From Akkermansia sp. (GTDB lineage: Bacteria; Verrucomicrobiota; Verrucomicrobiia; Verrucomicrobiales; Akkermansiaceae), in NCBI GenBank assembly GCA_017471985.1, contig JAFURE010000021.1, positions 1-41,572 on the forward strand: a DNA stretch of 41,572 bases, written 5' to 3'. The number at the start of each line of letters is the position of its first letter. The stretch's first letter is position 1. A program made the translations under genes and the position numbers. The notes beneath the pieces were generated by a model. That model did no database searches. It saw only the letters and a list, made by a program, of their open reading frames with translations, and was not told the origin of the DNA. This document shows positions 15,006 to 23,346 of this stretch, one piece after another.

Positions 15006-15649
15006 TGCTGCCTGTCAAAATCATCGTAGGCCTGGGGAATCCCGGGCGCGAGTACGCCGAAACCCGCCACAACGTGGGGTTCATGGTGCTGGATTTGCTG
15101 GCTCGCCATTTCGGTGCCGAGTGGAAAACCGACAAAGCCCGCAAGGCCGAGCTGGCAGCCGGTCCCGGTGTGCTGCTGGTTAAGCCGCAGACGTATATGA
15201 ACGCCTCGGGTGAGAGCGTGGGTCCCCTCATGCGCTACTACAAGTGGGAGCCTGAGCAGGTTTTTGTGGTGTACGATGATATTTCATTCCCTGTCGGGGC
15301 CATGCGGCTGCGCGCCGGTGGCTCCGCCGGGGGGCACAATGGCATGAAGAGCCTGATTGCCCACCTGGGAACAGAGAAATTCCCCCGTCTGCGCGTGGGG
15401 ATTTCTGCCCCCGGCTGCAAGCAGATGGTCAGCCATGTGCTCGGTAAGTTTGCCCCCGATGAGCGCCCCCTGTTGCAGGATGCTCTCGCCCGCGCCGCTG
15501 CTGCCACCCTCATGACCCTTTCCCATGGTTTTGATGCCGCTGCGAATCAGTACAATATCAAAAAGGAAAAGAAAAAGAAAGAAAAGCCCGCACCGACAGA
15601 GCCCACCGAACCCGCCGAGCAGGCTTCTTCGGCAGAGGCAACAGAGTAA
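15005..15649 (+). CDS. pth: Peptidyl-tRNA hydrolase with charged C-terminal extension
   Basis: 214 residues. Recycles peptidyl-tRNA released by ribosomes. The fold signatures are present: VGLGNPGREYAETRHNVGF with the catalytic His 22, KPQTYMNASGESV with the substrate-binding Asn, YDDISFPVGAMRLR with the catalytic Asp, and GGHNGMKSLIAHLGTEKFPR. The usual domain ends near residue 185. A Lys-rich run (KKEKKKKEK) and an acidic Pro/Glu/Ala tail then add about 30 residues not typical of the family. The start overlaps the leuA stop (TGATG). Confidence 0.96.
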   Translation: MLPVKIIVGLGNPGREYAETRHNVGFMVLDLLARHFGAEWKTDKARKAELAAGPGVLLVKPQTYMNASGESVGPLMRYYKWEPEQVFVVYDDISFPVGAMRLRAGGSAGGHNGMKSLIAHLGTEKFPRLRVGISAPGCKQMVSHVLGKFAPDERPLLQDALARAAAATLMTLSHGFDAAANQYNIKKEKKKKEKPAPTEPTEPAEQASSAEATE

Positions 15650-15691
15650 TTGCCCCCGAGGTGCACCCCGCCCGAGTTTTGTTGAGACGGC

Positions 15692-16201
15692 TCAGAGCTC
15701 GCGGAAGAACTCTTCAACCGGTATCATGGGGACGTCTGTCGGCACATTGCCCAGGTCTGTGACGGTAGCGGTCTTGAAATTGAAGTAATGGAGTGCGCCG
15801 CTCTGCTGGCGCAGATAGAGCTCGGTGGGGTATTGTTTCCAACCGGCCGTGCCACCCTGAAAGCCGATGGTACTGTACCAGGGCTGCCCGCTTTCGCACA
15901 GGTCGCCGGCCGGAGTTACCCCTACACTGTAAAAGCGAGTGGTGTCAATCTCATAGGTTTCCATATACCAGTGGCGGTCGGCATCCCGATAGAGTGTTTT
16001 AGTGCCGAAGGCGGAATCGAGCATCCCGAGGAAAACCGCTGCCAGGAACAGACAGACGGTGCCGCAACAACACAGCGCGCAGCCCGGAGCACAGCTGTTC
16101 CCCTGCCCGGATTTGCGATTCCTGTACATATAATATGCGATGAAAATCACCATCGCCACCACCAGCAACGGCATGATACAGGGTTGTAGGTAAAACCACA
16201 T
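15692..16201 (-). CDS. Small membrane protein with a cysteine-rich cytosolic or interhelical loop
   Basis: 169 residues; family not recognised. Two membrane segments lie at the N-terminus: CIMPLLVVAMVIFIAYYMY (residues 8-26) and about 47-63 (CGTVCLFLAAVFLGMLDSAF). The loop between them is basic and Cys-rich (NSCAPGCALCCCG), which could be acylated, bind metal or form disulfides. The rest (~100 residues) is a soluble domain with ADRHWYMETYEIDTTRFYSV and TELYLRQQSGALHYFNF. It converges on pth with a 42-bp gap and lies 76 bp after the three-gene secreted operon on the same strand, so it could be read from that operon. Confidence 0.65.
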   Translation of the reverse strand: MWFYLQPCIMPLLVVAMVIFIAYYMYRNRKSGQGNSCAPGCALCCCGTVCLFLAAVFLGMLDSAFGTKTLYRDADRHWYMETYEIDTTRFYSVGVTPAGDLCESGQPWYSTIGFQGGTAGWKQYPTELYLRQQSGALHYFNFKTATVTDLGNVPTDVPMIPVEEFFREL

Positions 16202-16277
16202 AACTTGTTTATGATAATAGGAAAACGATGGATGTCAAGTGAAATTCACCCCACGAGATAACGGCTGCCGGTTTGCC

Positions 16278-18722
16278 TCACTTTGCCCGGCAGGCCTCTG
16301 CGGCGGCGCGATAGCGGCAGATATCGGCCTGAGTGGGTATCTTGCCGTAGGGGGAGGCGGTTGAGATTCCCTCTGCCACGAGATACTCGTAGCAGAAAGC
16401 CGCCGTTGCCCATTGACCTGACTTTTCGTAATGCCGGGCGAGCTCGGGGGTAATGCCGACACTGCGCCCGCCACTGAGCAGGAGTTCCGCTTTCATGATA
16501 TCCTCGACCTGCTCGCCTTCGCGCGCCAGAGCATCTCGCCAGGCATCGTACACGCGGTGATCTACATGACGGTAGAACATGGCAAGGATGAGCGCATCTT
16601 TCCGCAGGCGCGCCTGCTCAGCGGGGTCGGCAGAGAGCAGCGCACAGGCCAGACGGAAAGCCGGGGTCGTATCGGTAGCGGCATCCTGCGCCATGATGGC
16701 AAGCACCTGTTGTGCAGCAGGGCGGTTGTTGGCACTGAGATAGTAGCGTATGAGTAACAGGCCGTTACCGGCATAGCTGCCACAGAGGGCAGCCGGCGGC
16801 AACTCGGTACAGGCAGGCAACAATTCTGCATAGCCGTGCCGCAGCAGCAGCTCTGCCGTGTCGGCCAATACGGAGCCATCGGGGTGTTTTGCGGCCACGG
16901 CCAGCAGCTCGGTCGCGGCCGCCCGACCTTGCTCCGCTGTAACCGGAAGGGCTCCGGTTACTTTTGCCACAAGCTGCAAACGCTCAGCCAGTTCGTCCTC
17001 ATGAGCGTATGCCGCCAGGCTCATCTCACTGCGCATGCCCATGGCCTCGCCATAGGTAGCCAGCGGTTCTCGCTCCCCTTCATAGTAAGCGAAAAGTGTG
17101 AGCAGAGCCTGCGGGGAGAATCCGCGCAGCTCGCGCTGGCAGATGACCAGCGGCCAGAGGTTACTGCGGTTGAGCACACGAGCCAGCTGAGCGCAGGCCC
17201 GCTCCAACTCAGGGCGGTGCCCATGTTTTTCGAGCAGGGCAAGCTGTAGGGTCAGGCGGTGCAACAACTGCGGAGCGCGGCACAGAGCATCGTTCACGAT
17301 AGGCTTATTGGAGCAGGTCATCTCCCGAATCTCGAAGTTCTGCTGCTCCGGATTGAAATCCACCGTCAGGCCGTCGGCCTCGCAATACAGCGCAATACGC
17401 GCAAACACCGGGAACACGAAATCTCGGTACACCGGGCGCACACGGTCGCACTCCCGCAGCATATCGGCCAGCACCACTCCGGCTGCTCCATGGGTATCGC
17501 GCAGGGCTGTGAGCAGTTTCTCCAGCGCGGCCAGGTCAGCACCGAATGCCGCCTGCACGGTAGCGGCTCCGTTATCTGCCAATCCCAGCAAGTCGGGACT
17601 CCACATGGGAAGGGTGACGGCGGAGGCATCCGGCCAGTCGGGGTGCACGCCATCGGGCGTCACCTTCACCGGCACCCAGGCAGACTGATTTCCGCCCAGT
17701 GCCAACACACAGCGCGGAGCCAGCGGGCGCAGCTCCCGGGGCAGGGTAGAGTTCTGTTCTTTCACCACCCGTGCCGCTGCGGCCGGACTCTCGAAATCCC
17801 GCACGGCGAGGGCGGTCAGGCAGCTCTGCGGCACTTCCTGTCCCAAGGTGCGGTAGTAAGTTATCCCTTTGTAACTCAGGTAGTCCGGCAAAGCGGCGGA
17901 ATCCCGCCGCAACAGCTCGTAGCCGGGCAGGTTCAGCTTGCGGGCCAGCAATACCGCCCCCTCAGTATGCTGCCAGAGCAGATTGTGGAGCAAGTGAAGG
18001 TGCCACTGCTGCGAACGGTCTACGCGCAGAGCTGCCTGCCCGTTGAGCGCTCGCTCCGCATGCAGCAAGGGGGTGAGGTACGGATAGCGGGCATGGAGCA
18101 GAACCTCCTGCTGCGTGCTCAGACACACCGGCTTGCCGCCCCTGAACCCGCGCATGATAAATTGCAGCTGCCGAGCCTGCACCAGCGGGTTGTCCACAAT
18201 TCCATACCAGCTCTCGAGCAGGTGCGCCAGAATCCCCAGCTCATCTTCCGTGAGTTGCTCATCTTCCGCAATGATTCGCAGTATACGCTGCAGCTGCAAT
18301 TCATATTCACGTTTGGCGGTGAGAGAGTCGCGCATAGCCAGCAGGAACTCCGGGCGCTGATTCGCCGTGAGAGCCGCCCCGACATTCATGGTCGCCACCA
18401 AGTGCTTGTACCACACGGCAAGGGATATAACCTCTTCACCCCCTTCGGGTATGCTGTCGCGGTCTTCCGGCAGCATCACATCTGCGTATGGTAGCGCCGG
18501 ATCGCAGAAAGCCAGAAAGGCAGCATCATCTTTCGGGTTGTACAGCAAGTGGTTCCCGCGCCGCTGAATCTCTGCCTGAGTGGCGTAGTATTTGCGGTTC
18601 AGAGCAGCATCGGGTGTGCGGTAGTAGTCTGCAAAATTGACCTCAGCCGGGCAGGTCGGGTTCAGCACCTCCGCACCGGAGGAAAGCGCAAGACTGAAAA
18701 GTAAAAATAACGATTTTTTCAT
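16278..18722 (-). CDS. Large secreted protein of unknown function, mostly helical
   Basis: 814 residues. A clear signal peptide (MKKSLFLLFSLALSSGAEV) indicates export. No known catalytic motif is seen. The N-terminal ~180 residues contain DAALNRKYYATQAEIQRRGN and EYELQLQRILRIIAEDEQLT. The C-terminal ~300 residues are repetitive helical Ala/Leu-rich stretches (ELLAVAAKHPDGSVLADTAE, LLLRHGYAELLPACTELP, HYEKSGQWATAAFCYEYLVA) that look like degenerate TPR or alpha-solenoid units, and a final Cys near the end. Third gene of a minus-strand operon with 18746-19846 and 19843-20637, 23 bp after the preceding stop. All three products are exported, so a shared envelope or periplasmic complex is a reasonable inference. 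Confidence 0.75.
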   Translation of the reverse strand: MKKSLFLLFSLALSSGAEVLNPTCPAEVNFADYYRTPDAALNRKYYATQAEIQRRGNHLLYNPKDDAAFLAFCDPALPYADVMLPEDRDSIPEGGEEVISLAVWYKHLVATMNVGAALTANQRPEFLLAMRDSLTAKREYELQLQRILRIIAEDEQLTEDELGILAHLLESWYGIVDNPLVQARQLQFIMRGFRGGKPVCLSTQQEVLLHARYPYLTPLLHAERALNGQAALRVDRSQQWHLHLLHNLLWQHTEGAVLLARKLNLPGYELLRRDSAALPDYLSYKGITYYRTLGQEVPQSCLTALAVRDFESPAAAARVVKEQNSTLPRELRPLAPRCVLALGGNQSAWVPVKVTPDGVHPDWPDASAVTLPMWSPDLLGLADNGAATVQAAFGADLAALEKLLTALRDTHGAAGVVLADMLRECDRVRPVYRDFVFPVFARIALYCEADGLTVDFNPEQQNFEIREMTCSNKPIVNDALCRAPQLLHRLTLQLALLEKHGHRPELERACAQLARVLNRSNLWPLVICQRELRGFSPQALLTLFAYYEGEREPLATYGEAMGMRSEMSLAAYAHEDELAERLQLVAKVTGALPVTAEQGRAAATELLAVAAKHPDGSVLADTAELLLRHGYAELLPACTELPPAALCGSYAGNGLLLIRYYLSANNRPAAQQVLAIMAQDAATDTTPAFRLACALLSADPAEQARLRKDALILAMFYRHVDHRVYDAWRDALAREGEQVEDIMKAELLLSGGRSVGITPELARHYEKSGQWATAAFCYEYLVAEGISTASPYGKIPTQADICRYRAAAEACRAK

Positions 18723-18745
18723 ATAAGAAGGGCAACGGGATAGGG

Positions 18746-19846
18746 TTAATTCCTGTAGCGAAGACCCGGTCCGAAGGTGATTTCTGCCGGGCTGAGTTTC
18801 TGTAACTCTGCCGGGGTGTATTGAAAGCCGTAGGTGGATTCCCCGGGCGGCACGAGAGCATTCTGCGGCTGAACGAAAAGTCGCCCGATGACCTGCTGAG
18901 AACAGAGATTGGTGTCATAGGACGTTTCGTCACTGAAGTTGCGTGTGGTGGGGAGATTGTGGTGACGATAAAGCTGAGTAAGGTCGCTCAGACACTGCTC
19001 GGGCAACTTTCCCTGTGAATCTCGATAGCAGATGAGGAACACATGCCGCTGTGCCCAGACGGCGGCCGCGCCGGGGTGCTCGCTCAGGTAGCGCCGCAAG
19101 GCTTTGTCTGCCTCGCAGCCTCGCGGTCCCAGGGTGATGTGCACAATACTGACATCTCGCAGAGCCGCACAGGCCAGAGCCTCGGGCAAATCAGCCGCAA
19201 TCGGCAGAGCCGCAGGCTCCGTGGGCGAGGGGTGGTCTTCCATGTGTGCCAGCAGCAACTTCAGCGAATCTTCGTGCAGCACACGCACATCGTTGGTCAG
19301 CTTGCCGGTGCGGCGCGCCATCTGCCTATCCTGCTCGCTCATGGATTCTGCGGCGCAGATGAAGGTGTGCACGGTGCCATCCTGCTCAGCCAGGCTCACC
19401 AGCAAGCGCTTGCGGTCCGGTGTAGCCCGGGGACCACTGCTGCTCATCTGCACCCCGGCGGCATAGCTCACGCTGAGCACCCTGGCTTTCAGTTCACCAT
19501 GGGTATAGGTGCGGATGGTTGTAAACTCATTCTCGCGCAACCAGGTGCGCACGGCATCCAAATCTGCAACGCTCAGCACCCTTACCGGCAAGGTAAGCCT
19601 GCGACCGGTGGGAGTGCGCAGGGTCACGCGCGCCCTCTTTCCCCACTCCCCCTGCATGCTAACCAGAGCAGCCCGCAGCGGCGGCTCACCGGCAATGTGC
19701 CACTGCCGCATGGGTGAGGGGGTGATATGCTCCGCTGCACAGAGTTTGAGTGGGGTACTGCCGAACTCTTCCGGCCGGGCATAAGAAGCTGCTTCTGCAG
19801 CACAAAGTGAACAGGCACATACGATGAGAGAAAGAACACCTTTCAT
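18746..19846 (-). CDS. Secreted protein of unknown function
   Basis: 366 residues. Signal peptide MKGVLSLIVCACSLCAAEA. Unknown family. There is a beta-rich N-terminal half (RARVTLRTPTGRRLTLPVRV; VSLAEQDGTVHTFICAAESM). The C-terminal half contains AVWAQRHVFLICYRDSQGKL followed by QCLSDLTQLYRHHNLP, which loosely resembles a thioredoxin-like strand-helix but has no CxxC. The start overlaps the stop of 19843-20637 by 4 bp, and the next gene follows after 23 bp, so it is the middle gene of the secreted operon. Confidence 0.75.
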   Translation of the reverse strand: MKGVLSLIVCACSLCAAEAASYARPEEFGSTPLKLCAAEHITPSPMRQWHIAGEPPLRAALVSMQGEWGKRARVTLRTPTGRRLTLPVRVLSVADLDAVRTWLRENEFTTIRTYTHGELKARVLSVSYAAGVQMSSSGPRATPDRKRLLVSLAEQDGTVHTFICAAESMSEQDRQMARRTGKLTNDVRVLHEDSLKLLLAHMEDHPSPTEPAALPIAADLPEALACAALRDVSIVHITLGPRGCEADKALRRYLSEHPGAAAVWAQRHVFLICYRDSQGKLPEQCLSDLTQLYRHHNLPTTRNFSDETSYDTNLCSQQVIGRLFVQPQNALVPPGESTYGFQYTPAELQKLSPAEITFGPGLRYRN

Positions 19847-20637
19847 GATTTTTTCGGGTTGAGTTGGTTCAGAAATTCCGGGGAAATCAGGACTGTGATG
19901 AAATTGTCACCCTCTTCGAGCATCAACTTACGCAAATCGGCCTGTTGGTAAAATCCGCTCATGGCGAAAGTCTCCAGCTGTCGGCGATGCTGTACCGTTA
20001 ATTGGCTCAGGCGCATGGCTGCGACAGGGTGTTGTTGAACAGCCGCCATCCCGGGGCGTGTAGCGCGTACCGCCCGGCAGAACTCGGCAACTTGAGCGGG
20101 TGTAGGGAGCCGGTGATTCTCCCGCGCCCGGTGCATGTCGCTGAGCAAGCGCAGCGCGGCCTCGACCTCGCGCAGCGTGGCGGCATCTGCATCGCTCAGC
20201 GGGGCGTCGAGTTCTGCCGGTGTGTCATTCTGCCGTGTATTGTGCAGCGCGCACCACAAACGGGTGGAACCATGGCACCCCGCCGCCAGTTCACGCTGCA
20301 CCGCCCGCGTGAACTGCTCGCCCGGTATCAGTAAGAGCACACGGCGCACTTCCGGCTCTGTATCAATCAGTTCTCCCATACTTGTACCTGTGGCATCCTG
20401 GGCATCGCAGGCGGCGAGTAACTTTCCCTTAGCCGCGTGCACCGCCAGCACGGTCTCGGCGGCAGCATCTGCCTGCTCACGCCCCTCAACCGACTGCAGG
20501 GCACTCAGTGCCTGCTCAAGCACTGCTGCAAATTGCTCAGCGGCAGAGCAAAGTTGCCTTACCTCTGCTGTCTGCCCGGCATACACCACACTGCAGGCAA
20601 CTGCCCCCAACATTCCCCAGGTGAATAGTGTCTTCAT
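19843..20637 (-). CDS. Secreted helical protein of unknown function
   Basis: 264 residues. Signal peptide MKTLFTWGMLGAVACSVVYA. The mature protein is almost all helical and Ala/Gln/Glu-rich (AAEQFAAVLEQALSALQSVE, EVEAALRLLSDMHRARENHR) and ends in DNFITVLISPEFLNQLNPKK. Cys residues appear in pairs (LCSAAEQ, LLAACDAQ, GCHGSTRLWCAL), which suggests disulfides after export. First gene of the secreted operon; its stop overlaps the next start (ATGA). It is divergent from the HTH-like gene. Function unknown. Confidence 0.72.
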   Translation of the reverse strand: MKTLFTWGMLGAVACSVVYAGQTAEVRQLCSAAEQFAAVLEQALSALQSVEGREQADAAAETVLAVHAAKGKLLAACDAQDATGTSMGELIDTEPEVRRVLLLIPGEQFTRAVQRELAAGCHGSTRLWCALHNTRQNDTPAELDAPLSDADAATLREVEAALRLLSDMHRARENHRLPTPAQVAEFCRAVRATRPGMAAVQQHPVAAMRLSQLTVQHRRQLETFAMSGFYQQADLRKLMLEEGDNFITVLISPEFLNQLNPKKS

Positions 20638-20690
20638 ACAACTCGCTTTTTTCGTTTCTATACAGATAGACGCCCGTCGGAGGAACTTTT

Positions 20691-20801
20691 ATGAAGTATC
20701 ATCGCACATTTTTTAAGATTTTTGTGCCCACGAAAATCACACTTCGTTCTTTCACTGCCACACTTGCGGCTTGCCATGAGGGGCGGGCAGGGGTAAAATA
20801 A
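20691..20801 (+). CDS. Possible 36-residue basic peptide
   Basis: An ATG at 20691 is preceded by GGAGGA (20679-20684) with 6-nt spacing, one of the few strong Shine-Dalgarno sequences in the window. The frame encodes 36 residues, starting MKYHRTFFKIF and rich in Lys/Arg/Thr/Phe, and stops at TAA 20799-20801, inside the promoter region of the next gene. It could be a small protein or leader peptide, or coincidence. There is no homology basis. Confidence 0.25.
   Translation: MKYHRTFFKIFVPTKITLRSFTATLAACHEGRAGVK
20771..20799 (+). promoter_or_regulatory. Promoter giving a leaderless transcript for the HTH-like gene
   Basis: TTGCCA (20771-20776), 17-nt spacer, TAAAAT (20794-20799). The ATG is at 20806, so the expected transcription start is at or next to the A of the start codon. 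Confidence 0.7.
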
Positions 20802-20805
20802 CAGC

Positions 20806-21291
20806 ATGAGTACGAAAGTGAGCAATGAGCAGCTGGAAATGGTGCGCCGCTGGGCAAGCTATGGCGTAGATCTCAACGGTATACAGAAGAATCTCGCCGC
20901 TGAATGCGGGGTTCACCTCACCTACATGGAGGTGCGTTTTCTGCTGCTCGACCACAACATCGAGATTGCTCGCCCGCAGGAAAAGCCGGCTCCTGAGCCT
21001 GCCGCTGCTCCTGCTCCCGCACCGGCTCCGGCACCCGCACCGGCTCCGGCACCCGCTCCGACCCCGGCTGCTCCCACAGCAGCAGTGAAGCCCACCGTCA
21101 CACTCGATGACCTGCAGCTGCCCGGCACCCTGTTGTCAGGCAAGTGCTCGTTCCCCAGCGGAACTCAGGGTTCCTGGCAGATTGACCAGATGGGGCGTTT
21201 CGGTTGGAGCCAGTTGAGCGGTACTCCCACTCCCGTTGAGTTGCAGGCATTTGAGCTTGAACTACGGGCGATTCTCAGTCGAATGAGTTAA
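20806..21291 (+). CDS. HTH-like protein with an Ala-Pro linker and a small C-terminal domain
   Basis: 161 residues, no signal peptide. Residues ~5-48 (VRRWASYGVDLNGIQKNLAA, then HLTYMEVRFLLLDHNI) read like a helix-turn-helix in which a hydrophobic helix follows a Gly-Val turn. Residues ~58-90 are an Ala-Pro repeat (about ten AP units) that would form a stiff spacer. Residues ~98-161 form a compact domain with GTLLSGKCSFPSGTQGSWQI and DQMGRFGWSQL. The layout (small N-terminal binding module, rigid linker, C-terminal sensor or ligand domain) suggests a regulator or adaptor, but no family is recognised. It is followed after 13 bp by a secreted protein gene on the same strand. A strong promoter lies directly at the start codon. 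Confidence 0.75.
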   Translation: MSTKVSNEQLEMVRRWASYGVDLNGIQKNLAAECGVHLTYMEVRFLLLDHNIEIARPQEKPAPEPAAAPAPAPAPAPAPAPAPAPTPAAPTAAVKPTVTLDDLQLPGTLLSGKCSFPSGTQGSWQIDQMGRFGWSQLSGTPTPVELQAFELELRAILSRMS

Positions 21292-21304
21292 ACAATACAA
21301 AACT

Positions 21305-22609
21305 ATGAAAAAAATCACTAACTACCTTACTGTAAGTGCCCTGATGTTCTGCGCTTCGATAGCGCAGGCCTTGGAGCCATCGCAACATCCATCGTTGTGC
21401 ATGCCTAAGCCCGACAACGAAGTGAACCGCCGCATGGCTGCGGCAGAAAACTTTCCGAATACCGGTTGGTTTGATGGCAAATACTGGGATATATGGGGCA
21501 GCAGTAAGCCCGTACCCGCCGAGCAGCCGGAGCTTATCTGGTATGCGCTTTGCGATACTGCGCCCCTTGGTGTTGAAGATAAATGGTTAGGCCGCGTGAC
21601 TGACTGGACTACGGATGCCGAGGGGAACGTCCTCATCTTTTTTGTAGACCCTGTAGGCAACTGGAACAGCGGCTATTATGTGGTTTATCGTCGCAATGCT
21701 CAGAACATGTTTGAGTATGTGGGGCGTGTCTTTACCGGTTCGCACATCGGTTGGTGGGATATGAAGGGTATTGAGTTGCATGTAGACGGTTTTTCTCTCA
21801 CATACCTCAATAACTCAGACTTGCCCACCGTGCAACATAAGTTCCTGTACGACAAACTCGAGGATTTTGTAATCCCGAGACACGATGAACAGATAGCCAC
21901 CGGCCCCCTGAATGATAACGGGCAGTCAATCATACTCTGCCGGGCTGCCGGTGAGCCCAAGCGGTGGTTGTTCCGCATGCAGGAATCGATGGCACGCCCC
22001 TATTCCACCAAACTGTTGCGACAGGAGGATGGCAGTATTCATTACCTGTCTGAGCCGGTTCGCATGAAAGGAGATAATCCTCCCTACTGTTTTCGCTGGC
22101 TCGATGCCAACACATTCACATCATACGCCGAGGATGGTTCGCGGTATACCTGGCGACTGCTGCCCGGTTACCGGATTGAGCTGACAGAGACCGGTGACAG
22201 CGAAAGTCTGCTGCGCGAGGAGCGCGAAGCCGCAAGACGCGGTACCTATGCCATTGAATTCAGCGTGCCCAATTCGAAAGGGCAGGTGATTGCTCTGCAT
22301 TTCCCGAACAGTTTCGAAAACCGCTATATGTTTAAGTTGATGCAGGATGGCGAGGATGATGGTGCCTACCTGCTGGCAGATGACGGCAGTATCTACGAAC
22401 TCCCCGAGCGCGTGAAACTCAGCTGTACTAAGCACCTTAAGCAGGAGCAGTTTGAGCAGTTGTACTATGGCAAGCCCGAGCGCCTGCACCTCTACCCCCT
22501 TCGTTTCCGTTGGGTGAATGACACCACCTTCCGCACTCATTCCGAATCGGGAACCGTCTATACCTGGGAAATCGGACCGGATTTGAAGGTGAAATGTACT
22601 GTGGAGTGA
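21305..22609 (+). CDS. Secreted protein with an internal duplication
   Basis: 434 residues. Signal peptide MKKITNYLTVSALMFCASIAQA. Residues ~60-190 are Trp/Tyr-rich (WLGRVTDWTTDAEGNVLIFF, VYRRNAQNMFEYVGRVFTGS). Two homologous units follow. Unit 1 is about residues 219-298 (RWLFRMQE, LRQEDGSIHYL, FRWLDANTFTSYAEDGSRYT, ending WRLLPGYRIELTE). Unit 2 is about 339-434 (RYMFKLMQ, LADDGSIYELPERV, FRWVNDTTFRTHSESGTVYT, ending WEIGPDLKVKCTVE). The units look like beta-rich WxxxxxF-type repeats, perhaps half of a propeller or a pair of beta-sandwiches. Unknown family. Probably periplasmic or surface-exposed and co-transcribed with the 161-residue protein. Confidence 0.75.
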   Translation: MKKITNYLTVSALMFCASIAQALEPSQHPSLCMPKPDNEVNRRMAAAENFPNTGWFDGKYWDIWGSSKPVPAEQPELIWYALCDTAPLGVEDKWLGRVTDWTTDAEGNVLIFFVDPVGNWNSGYYVVYRRNAQNMFEYVGRVFTGSHIGWWDMKGIELHVDGFSLTYLNNSDLPTVQHKFLYDKLEDFVIPRHDEQIATGPLNDNGQSIILCRAAGEPKRWLFRMQESMARPYSTKLLRQEDGSIHYLSEPVRMKGDNPPYCFRWLDANTFTSYAEDGSRYTWRLLPGYRIELTETGDSESLLREEREAARRGTYAIEFSVPNSKGQVIALHFPNSFENRYMFKLMQDGEDDGAYLLADDGSIYELPERVKLSCTKHLKQEQFEQLYYGKPERLHLYPLRFRWVNDTTFRTHSESGTVYTWEIGPDLKVKCTVE

Positions 22610-22644
22610 GAGCTTGTCTTTCATTCCGGGATATCTGAAATTGA

Positions 22645-22677
22645 CCGACCCACTACCGTGCAAGGCTAGTGGGTCGG
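22645..22677. terminator. Perfect inverted repeat between convergent genes
   Basis: An 11-bp perfect stem (CCGACCCACTA/TAGTGGGTCGG, 22645-22655 with 22667-22677) lies 36 bp after the secreted-protein stop. No T tract follows on either strand, so it may terminate weakly or only protect the 3' end. Confidence 0.5.
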
Positions 22678-22758
22678 CGACTTAGGTTGCCGGGGGACGG
22701 AGCTTTGCATAGCCTCTTTATGTCTCCCCGCTCCTATGCCTTCTACTATGAGTATAAA

Positions 22759-23346
22759 CTACAGTCGTGCGAATTGCAGATGCATCCAGTCATAGCCACG
22801 GGAGCGCCCAAGTGAGGTAGCACCGTGGCTTTCCCATATCTGCCACCAGCGCTCGCAGTCAGGGTGACTGAGGGTGGCTCTGGGCGCGCGTGTGGCATAG
22901 GAATTGGTAGCCGGGGCAAAGTCGAGGGCGATTCCCCATGCGTGCATGGAGAGTGCGCTGCTGCCGGTACTGCTGCGGTAGTTGTAGGAACCGCCGTAAA
23001 TATCGAGCCCCAGACGTCGTATTTCCGCCTGCCCATAGTGAGCGAGCACCTCACTGAGAGCCGCCTTCACATGCAGAGCAATCAGGCGGTGCACACGTAT
23101 GGTGCGCACTTGCTCACCCTCGAAATACAGGGGATAGGGTGGCACCAGTGCGGTGAGTTCATGCTCGCAGCCGGGTGCGCCGAACATGCTTTTGCCGCTG
23201 CGTACCTCGGCCTGTGTGGGCCAGGTGGGACTACTGTTCTGTGGTAGGCCGAGTGCCTGTTTCAGGGCTCGAACGGTTTGCGGCCCGACAATGCCATCGG
23301 GTGTCACGCCGATTTTCTTCTGAATGCACGCGATATCATTTTTCAT
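22759..23346 (-). CDS. Endolysin-like M15 peptidase with N-terminal peptidoglycan-binding repeat
   Basis: 195 residues from the Met in MKNDIACIQKK. Residues 1-35 are a peptidoglycan-binding type 1 unit (IQKKIGVTPDGIVGPQTVRA, then LKQALGL). Residues ~100-195 are an M15-type zinc peptidase with SMHAWGIALDFAP (H-x6-D zinc ligands) and DWMHLQF (the third ligand). The HAWGIALD and DxMHxQF pattern is typical of phage-type L-Ala-D-Glu or D-Ala-D-Ala endopeptidases. There is no signal peptide, as in many phage endolysins. The start overlaps the end of a small one-TM protein gene by 11 bp, which resembles a holin-endolysin pair. It ends in TAG, the only TAG stop among the recognised genes here. Confidence 0.87.
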   Translation of the reverse strand: MKNDIACIQKKIGVTPDGIVGPQTVRALKQALGLPQNSSPTWPTQAEVRSGKSMFGAPGCEHELTALVPPYPLYFEGEQVRTIRVHRLIALHVKAALSEVLAHYGQAEIRRLGLDIYGGSYNYRSSTGSSALSMHAWGIALDFAPATNSYATRAPRATLSHPDCERWWQIWESHGATSLGRSRGYDWMHLQFARL

